This document shows, one piece after another, positions 31,879-37,284 of a stretch of DNA of 37,284 bases (the stretch's first letter is position 1; the number at the start of each line of letters is the position of its first letter). The DNA lies in NCBI RefSeq assembly GCF_947631555.1, contig NZ_CANRLT010000018.1, positions 1 to 37,284 of the forward strand. Reading direction: 5' to 3'. The stretch comes from an uncultured Mailhella sp. Lineage in GTDB: Bacteria; Desulfobacterota; Desulfovibrionia; Desulfovibrionales; Desulfovibrionaceae. A program made the translations under genes and the position numbers. The notes below the pieces were generated by a model. The model did not search any database. It was not told the origin of the DNA and was given only the letters and a program-made list of their open reading frames with translations.

Positions 31879-32327
31879 TCCTGTTCGGCGAGGCGCTTGA
31901 GCAGATCTTCCATACCCACGATGCCGATGAGCCGGCCATCCTCCACCACGGGGAGCGTGTAGAAGCGTTCGCGGATCATGAGTGTGGCGATGTCGTCCAC
32001 GGGCGTATCCGGCGCGATGGTCTGGGGCTTCGTGCTCATGATTTCACCCACGGTGCGGGCGGCGAAGCGCTTGAGTTCCTTGGCAAAGGAGCCGGGAAGC
32101 TGGAGCGGTATGACGCCTCCGAGCAGCAGGAAATAGCCTGGGGTGTGCAGCTTCTGGTCGAGGGAGATGAGGTCGGACTGGGTGAGCATGCCCACGAGCT
32201 TCCCGTCTTCGACTACGGGCAGTCCGTTGAAATGCCCGTCGAGCAGAAGCCGTGCGGCCTGACTCAGGGACGTGTCACGCGAGACCGTGACGGGATGGCG
32301 GGTCATGATGTCGGCGGCGGTGTTCAT
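31875..32327 (-). CDS. CBS-domain pair protein
   Basis: A 150-residue protein made of two CBS domains (residues ~1-60 and ~90-148). Each ends in the usual G.LPVVEDG.L.G..T/E.DLL pattern (GLPVVEDGKLVGMLTQSDLI; TLPVVEDGRLIGIVGMEDLL). Such stand-alone pairs bind adenine nucleotides and regulate partners. It is first in the operon with the membrane protein and metallopeptidase. GAGG lies about 10 nt before the ATG. Confidence 0.92.
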   Translation of the reverse strand: MNTAADIMTRHPVTVSRDTSLSQAARLLLDGHFNGLPVVEDGKLVGMLTQSDLISLDQKLHTPGYFLLLGGVIPLQLPGSFAKELKRFAARTVGEIMSTKPQTIAPDTPVDDIATLMIRERFYTLPVVEDGRLIGIVGMEDLLKRLAEQE

Positions 32328-32389
32328 AGTATACCTCGTTTAGGAAGCATTAAAAGCGAGGCACGGAAGCTGTCAAGATCTGGACGCGG

Positions 32390-32447
32390 AAAAAGACCGG
32401 GACCTTCCCCGCCCGCTGCCGGCTTACCCTGCCGGAACGGGGAAAGT
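32390..32447 (-). terminator. probable terminator of the acyltransferase locus
   Basis: Read on the minus strand, ACTTTCCCCG pairs with CGGGGAAGGT around an inner CCGGC/GCCGG hairpin, followed after CCCGGTC by TTTTT (32390-32394). It lies about 137 bp after the acyltransferase stop and upstream of the CBS gene. Confidence 0.6.
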
Positions 32448-32583
32448 TCGTCGCTCCAAACGCACGTCAGCGAGCTGATAGCGCAGGCGGCGTGTTCGTC
32501 AGGACATAGCCAGCGAACATGGTTACGCCGCCGGAGATGGGTAAGTCGGCGCGTTGCGGTAGCGTGCTTCCTGCGGTCTTCGT

Positions 32584-33437
32584 TCAGGAGTTTGCAGCCT
32601 GTGCCGAAGCAGACTCTCGTGCTTTGGCAAAAACTCTCACGCTCCCCTCATAGAAAAGCTGCGCCAGCACTGCAAAGCCCATACAGACTCCCATACTCAT
32701 AAAAAGGATGAAAAGCGCATTGCTTTGATGACAATGTATCCAGACATATTTTTTTAAAAATATGAAGGCAGGAAAGTGCAGAAGATAAATTGGATACGAA
32801 AGTGTTCCGAGATACGATAAACATTTCCTGTTTAAAAATGATGAAAAATATCCGAATCTATACACAAATAAAGCAAAAATCGAAATAAACAGGATCTGAA
32901 AGAATACCGGTTCATAAACAACTTTATGGAATGACATGTATCGTATCCAGACACATAAAAGTGCCATTTCCATCACGGTAAACAGTATTCTGAAAACGCG
33001 GCTGTATAAACATTTTGGAGGAGAAAAGGTTTTCAAGCAGTACGCCAGCAAGATTCCAACGCTGATTCCTCCAAGGGCATTAATGACTCCATTTGTCAAA
33101 AACGGAAAACTTTTTATGGGCGCAGCAGCATACATACCAATCTCAGCTCGTCCTATGAAACAAAAAGAGAAAAATGCTATGATTGAACAGAAAAGCAGGA
33201 CATTCTTTGTTCTAAAATGAGCCAGCATAAAGAAAAACATCGGGAGCAGGAAAAAGAGAACACAAATGAACCATGAGGCAGGGTTTGATGAACCGATTTT
33301 AATAAAACCAAGACCAGAACTAATAAACATTAAATTCAGTGTATCTGGAAATATTTTAAATTCGCCAAGAAGAATAACTGGTATAAACGAAATCATCAAC
33401 ATCGGCCAGAGCCGGACAATCTTCTTTTGTATAAATG

Positions 33438-33444
<7 letters not shown>
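32584..33444 (-). CDS. acyltransferase-3 (OafA-like), C-terminal part, out of frame with its N-terminus
   Basis: A 286-residue multi-spanning membrane protein (about 8-9 helices). It starts LTFIQKKIVRLWPMLM, which is the FIxKRxxRxxPxx block that in acyltransferase-3 proteins directly follows the second helix. The first two helices and the catalytic Arg-X10-His are encoded in another frame at 33438-33734. The two parts are joined through a (TC)27 tract. Loss of one repeat unit (2 nt), or gain of two, would fuse them into one protein of about 380 residues. The frame here begins with ATG 33444 but without a clear ribosome site. The product would O-acylate a surface sugar. Base composition is AT-richer than neighbours. 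Confidence 0.8.
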
Positions 33445-33734
<290 letters not shown>

Positions 33735-33804
33735 ACAATGACTCCTTCTGCGGCCATGGCCGGTGTTAAAAATTGGGGAAGGAAAGACCTCTTGCAGCTT
33801 CCAA

Positions 33805-33834
33805 ACCGCCGGACGGCGCGAGCGGTCCGGCGGT
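33805..33834 (-). terminator. hairpin after the nucleotidyltransferase gene
   Basis: A perfect 10-bp stem ACCGCCGGAC/GTCCGGCGGT with a 10-nt loop, enclosed by outer TTGCAG/CTGCAA arms and followed on minus by TTTGG. It lies 28 bp after the stop of the LicC-like gene. The T-run is short, so strength is uncertain. Confidence 0.6.
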
Positions 33835-33861
33835 CTTCTGCAAACTGGCCTGGCGAGCTAT

Positions 33862-34587
33862 CTACTTTTCGTTGTCAAAGGCAACAATTTCTTCCATGAC
33901 CCGCAGCCTGTCCTCAGTATTGTCTATTTCGTCAATATAATATTCATCGGAAGGGAAGGCCCGGATGTTCAGGGCCTTGAAGATCTCGTTGAGGGCATTC
34001 TCGGCATAGCACTTGTCGTTGCCTTCGGAGATGAACTGTACAACCTTGCCCACCCAGGCGCTGGCCGCGGCTTTCTGAAGTTTATAGAAAGGCTGGAACG
34101 AATGGCAGTCGTCATCAAAGATGTGAATGGATACCTCTATGATCCGGCCATCGATGACACGGCCCTTGAAGTCCTTGTCCGGGAGCTTTTTGGAGAAGTT
34201 TACCGGCGCGCAGTCCTGGTCTTCGCAGGCGAGCATATCGCGCACAAGTTTGCGGTCGAACACAAGATCACCGTGAAGAAAAAGCATGTCATCGTTGATA
34301 GCGTCACGGGCAAGAAACATCGAATAGATGTAGTTTGTTTTGTCGTAAATATCATTGCGCACAAAGGTAAACCGGGCTTCGGGAAACTGTGCCGCGGCAG
34401 CGCGTATCTGTTCTTCAAAAGGCCCGACAGTGATGATGAAATCCCTGATCCCTTCCTCGGTAAGCAGGCGGAGCTGACGATGCAGTATGGTCTCTCCGTC
34501 TTTGAGCGGAGTCATGGATTTGTGAAAGGCTTTGGTGAAATCACCCATACGGCTTCCAAGTCCGGAATTGAAAATAATGGCCTTCAT
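33862..34587 (-). CDS. LicC-like nucleotidyltransferase (phosphocholine/phosphonate cytidylyltransferase type)
   Basis: A 241-residue enzyme of the NTP_transferase fold. The N-terminus MKAIIFNSGLGSRMG is the nucleotide-binding loop, HKSMTPL follows with the conserved Lys, and FLHGDLVFD holds the metal-binding Asp. The residue pattern is closer to LicC/PntC-type cytidylyltransferases than to glucose-1-phosphate enzymes. It would activate a phosphorylated small molecule (phosphocholine, 2-aminoethylphosphonate or similar) with CTP for attachment to a surface glycan. The start at MKAIIF has GGGAG 7 nt upstream. It is 16 bp after the MFS transporter gene and probably cotranscribed. Confidence 0.78.
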   Translation of the reverse strand: MKAIIFNSGLGSRMGDFTKAFHKSMTPLKDGETILHRQLRLLTEEGIRDFIITVGPFEEQIRAAAAQFPEARFTFVRNDIYDKTNYIYSMFLARDAINDDMLFLHGDLVFDRKLVRDMLACEDQDCAPVNFSKKLPDKDFKGRVIDGRIIEVSIHIFDDDCHSFQPFYKLQKAAASAWVGKVVQFISEGNDKCYAENALNEIFKALNIRAFPSDEYYIDEIDNTEDRLRVMEEIVAFDNEK

Positions 34588-34603
34588 TGGTTCTCCCAAG
34601 GTA

Positions 34604-35914
34604 TTATCGAATGTTATGTCCGCCGCTCAGAGTGCCGAGCAGAGCAATGAGCAGGCAGCATGCCGCAATGGAGAGGAAAACGATGTTCCACCCGCCGGAG
34701 TCCAGCAGAAATCCGTAGACCAGAGACTGCACAGCCGCCCCCATGTAGGCGGAAAAATTCAGACAGCCTGCTGCCGTAGCGGAAAACATCCGTGCGCCGA
34801 TATCCGTGGCAAAGGCCCAGGCCGTGCCGTTGATGGCGTAGATGCAGAACCCGGCTACGAAGAGCAGGATTTCGATGAGTATCAGTTCCCAGGTCACGGT
34901 GGGGTCGAGCAGGAAGAACACATAGACGGCCACCGCACCAATGACCGCGCTATGCACGCAGGCCTTAAGGCGGTTATTGAGGTAGAGGTAGTCGCTGAGC
35001 CACGGAACCACGAGCGTTCCGATCCCCATGCCCACGGGCAGAGCCAGTGAAGAAAGCAATCCATCCGTGATTCTGATGCCAAACTGGTCGATGAAGTACA
35101 GGGGAACCCAGGTCACGAGACCATAACGTGCAAGTCCTGTCGCAAAGGCCACAACCATCCAGAGATCGAAGCGGCGATCGGAAAAGACATATCGGTACGG
35201 GTAGAGCTTGCCTCTGGTGCGCACGATCTCCCGCATGGCGATTTCCTGTTCTGCCATGGACTCGGTCTCTTCCTGGTACTCGGACAACCCGATGGAGCTG
35301 GGGCCAGGCTTTGCGGAAAACTTGTAGAGAACGAGCATGACAAGAGGAAATGCCGCAGGCACAAGAAAGGCGGCACGCCATCCCAGTTCGGGAAACACGG
35401 CAAAGGCGAAGGTGACAGACAGTGTGGCCGCCACCTGACCAAAGCCGGAAAAAGCATGGGCAAATCCTGTGGCAAATCCCCGGGTGCTGCCCGGCCACCA
35501 TCTGGTGAGCGTGGCCAGGCCGGGGGTCCAGGCCATGGATTGAAAATAGCCGTTCAGTCCCCAGAGAACAGCCATCATGACAATGGAGGTCTGGAAACTG
35601 AACAGAATATTCGCCGCAGCGGACAGCAGCACCGCGCAGAAGACAAAGCGCGCAGGGCCGACGACCTCGCTGATGCGTCCGTTCACTATCTGTCCCAGGC
35701 CATAGGTCCAGAACATGGTGCCGGTCAGGATGCCGATGTCTGATGTTGTCCAACCCAGGTCGGACATCATAACGGCGCTGGCGTTCGACAGGTTCAGCCG
35801 GCAGCAGTACAGTGTGCAGTACAGAAAGGAAAACATGAGCAGGTAACGCCAGGCGTAGTGTCTGAACCTGGAAAAATCCTGCGCTGAATAGCCAAAACGA
35901 AGGTTTGAAGACAT
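34604..35914 (-). CDS. MFS transporter, organophosphate:phosphate antiporter (GlpT/UhpT) type
   Basis: A 436-residue permease with 12 predicted helices. Two motifs match the substrate-binding arginines of GlpT: YCCRLNLSNA in helix 1 (YxxRxN) and LARYGLVTWVPLYF in helix 7 (compare LRYGVLDWSPTYL). The central loop (about residues 195-245) is charged. This suggests import of a phosphorylated compound in exchange for phosphate. AAGGAG precedes the ATG. It is coupled with the LicC-like gene, so the imported compound may be that enzyme's substrate; that link is inference. Confidence 0.85.
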   Translation of the reverse strand: MSSNLRFGYSAQDFSRFRHYAWRYLLMFSFLYCTLYCCRLNLSNASAVMMSDLGWTTSDIGILTGTMFWTYGLGQIVNGRISEVVGPARFVFCAVLLSAAANILFSFQTSIVMMAVLWGLNGYFQSMAWTPGLATLTRWWPGSTRGFATGFAHAFSGFGQVAATLSVTFAFAVFPELGWRAAFLVPAAFPLVMLVLYKFSAKPGPSSIGLSEYQEETESMAEQEIAMREIVRTRGKLYPYRYVFSDRRFDLWMVVAFATGLARYGLVTWVPLYFIDQFGIRITDGLLSSLALPVGMGIGTLVVPWLSDYLYLNNRLKACVHSAVIGAVAVYVFFLLDPTVTWELILIEILLFVAGFCIYAINGTAWAFATDIGARMFSATAAGCLNFSAYMGAAVQSLVYGFLLDSGGWNIVFLSIAACCLLIALLGTLSGGHNIR

Positions 35915-35990
35915 GCTGCTCCTTAATAGAGGGTTGATATGCTCCCCATCAGGTGGACAAAGTAAGAAAGCCCCGCGGTAAAGGGTGTTG

Positions 35991-36731
35991 TTATTGCACG
36001 GACTTTAATAGGTTCCATGCTTCCTCTGACAGATTTTCTTTTTCAGGGTAATAGCAATACTGGCCAAGCTGCTCTTCAATTTGACGCATGAACTCCTGAT
36101 CGATGAATTCTTTATAGGCTCCGATATTGACTACAGATATAGCAGGATCAAAAACTGCCTTGGGGCGAACATGATTAGCTGGATCTATCCCGCAGAAGTC
36201 CATAATCTTTTGTGTCGTCTCATCGTATTTCAAGACAAGATCCTCAAAACGAACCATCAATCTATGCTCATAGGGGTTATTTAAATGCTTTATTACAGAA
36301 GTATATCGACTAATGAAACCATTGATATTTTGTGGATCATCCACGTGACAACGCATAATACTAAGATATTGATCTCGCGGGTCACGATATGTACATATTT
36401 GTTTTATGGGATTATCGGTTAAATATTTATTAATAGCCTCCAGAGAGAAATTACCAAACATTTGATCGCTGACAAAAATTTCATTACTGTCAAAAAGTGA
36501 CAAAAAGCCTTCAATAAATTGTTTAACATAATGGTCAAATTCTTTTTGTGTTATATTCTTAAATTTATAAAAGAAATATCTTCTTAGTCCATTTCCCTTC
36601 ATAAAACAGCATTTATTAAATGTCTCGTCAGAAGAATTCCAGACAATTGGAAAACGTTTGTCCTTCATAAAACGAATAGTCTCGCCATCAAGATCTATAA
36701 CGGAATAGATGAAATTTAATGCCATATCCAA
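35991..36731 (-). CDS. sulfotransferase-like protein, C-terminal part after an in-frame stop
   Basis: A 246-residue fragment in the same reading frame as the 5' part (36768-37284). Only the TGA at 36768-36770 separates them; the 12 codons between the TGA and this start read as normal protein (FERNPSLYTDEF). The segment ICTYRDPRDQYLSIMR resembles the 3'-phosphate-binding (PAPS) block of sulfotransferases, and LMVRFEDLVLKYDETTQKI is the usual following helix. The start is a TTG (36731) with no good ribosome site; ATG 36725 is an alternative. Without the N-terminal nucleotide-binding loop it is unlikely to be active alone. The gene is AT-rich compared with the rest of the window, suggesting transfer. 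Confidence 0.7.
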   Translation of the reverse strand: MDMALNFIYSVIDLDGETIRFMKDKRFPIVWNSSDETFNKCCFMKGNGLRRYFFYKFKNITQKEFDHYVKQFIEGFLSLFDSNEIFVSDQMFGNFSLEAINKYLTDNPIKQICTYRDPRDQYLSIMRCHVDDPQNINGFISRYTSVIKHLNNPYEHRLMVRFEDLVLKYDETTQKIMDFCGIDPANHVRPKAVFDPAISVVNIGAYKEFIDQEFMRQIEEQLGQYCYYPEKENLSEEAWNLLKSVQ

Positions 36732-36767
36732 AAATTCATCCGTATATAAAGACGGGTTTCTTTCAAA

Positions 36768-37284
36768 TCAAATTGGTCCTTTTGTGTCATATGTTGAATA
36801 TATACTTTTAATAAATCTTTTTATCTGCCAGTCTTTTTCTGCAGCAGAATCGCACGCAAAAGAGTTGATAAAGGAAATAAAATTAGTTCTCCAAAAAAAT
36901 TGACATTCCCTAATGAGTGCGCCTTTATATTTCTCCTTTGAATATACATCAGGATCGCCAAGTACGGTACTATCTGAAAATTCGTTAAAAAAACCAATCA
37001 CAGCCGAGGAGCCACTATAGCCATATCCCAGAGAAGTAATATGCTTTTTATATTTTCGTCTCGGAGCAGGTGCTGGTTTAGGTGCAGGCGCAGGAGTGGG
37101 CTTAGGGACAGGGGGCACTTTGGATTTGAGTTCAGAAACTGAAGCCTCCAGCTGTTTGAGCAAGGGTTCAGCAGCGGCAGTTTTGGAGCTTAGTTCAGAA
37201 ACTTGAGCCTTCAGCTGTTTGAAATGACACTCTAGATGATTGCGCATGCTGCACAAGTCCAGGAGCCGTGCTTGAACGCTATGA
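36768..37284 (-). pseudogene. sulfotransferase-like protein, N-terminal part, interrupted by TGA and cut by the window edge
   Basis: The frame is open from the right edge of the window, so the true start may lie outside; a TTG at 37256 and ATG at 37247 are internal options. The order is: a helical stretch with two similar heptad-like repeats (QLKAQVSELSSK, QLEASVSELKSK), a Pro/Ala/Lys linker, then SLGYGYSGSSAVIGFFNEF, which resembles the 5'-phosphosulfate-binding loop of sulfotransferases. Translation ends at TGA 36768-36770. The downstream frame continues the family pattern, so a point mutation (for instance Trp TGG to TGA) or a sequencing error is the simplest explanation. Confidence 0.68.

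Noticed and set aside
36768..36770. TGA in the sulfotransferase-like gene as a selenocysteine codon
   Set aside because: The RNA after the TGA forms only a 4-bp stem (CCGT/ACGG) without a GU-type SECIS loop, and no selenoprotein of this family is known to me.

Overview
The window looks like part of the chromosome of a GC-rich Gram-negative bacterium. Outer-membrane features (a LolA-type carrier, several lipoproteins, an LpxL-type acyltransferase) support a diderm envelope. The gene style recalls the Desulfovibrionaceae (Bilophila/Desulfovibrio-like gut sulfidogens), but no marker gene here proves that. Nearly all genes lie on the minus strand. The exceptions are a small plus-strand block at the left edge (1-1566) and one gene at 23063-23425. 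No rRNA, tRNA, CRISPR array, transposase or integrase was seen.

Layout. (1) 1-1566, plus strand: the tail of an unknown gene, a helical hypothetical protein and a DUF2569 membrane protein. (2) 2012-18214, minus strand: a compact operon of about 19 genes matching an aryl polyene (APE) biosynthesis and export cluster. It encodes a ketoreductase, two ketosynthases plus a cysteine-less chain-length-factor-like subunit, two acyl carrier proteins, two hot-dog dehydratases, a thioesterase, an AMP ligase, a PlsC-type and an LpxL-type acyltransferase, a GT2 glycosyltransferase, a LolA-like carrier, an MMPL/RND exporter and several lipoproteins. A CrtI-like FAD oxidoreductase is embedded in it. Most junctions are 1-22 nt overlaps, so the genes are probably translationally coupled. 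An extended -10 element lies just before the first gene. (3) 18572-23425: a DUF2157-DUF4401-GDYXXLXY triple-fusion membrane protein, yjbQ, a Fur-family regulator, a RelB/DinJ-like N-terminus fused to an unknown domain, and a divergent SLOG-like gene. (4) 23455-32327: hrpB, cstA (TTG start) with an unknown upstream partner, pgm, and a coupled trio of YgjP-like metallopeptidase, membrane protein and CBS-pair protein. (5) 32584-37284: a partly AT-richer cell-surface decoration region. It contains an acyltransferase-3 gene broken by a (TC)27 tract, a LicC-like nucleotidyltransferase, an organophosphate-antiporter-type MFS transporter, and a sulfotransferase-like gene split by one in-frame TGA and running off the right edge.

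How the genes fit together. The APE genes would activate an aromatic starter, extend and reduce it on ACPs, move the polyene to a lipid-like anchor and deliver it to the outer membrane. The right-hand region probably modifies surface glycans, and the dinucleotide tract makes one of these modifications a strong phase-variation candidate. The APE cluster with its extra oxidoreductase and the (TC)n-switched acyltransferase are the most interesting systems in the window. All functional statements come from motif reading; no database search was run.
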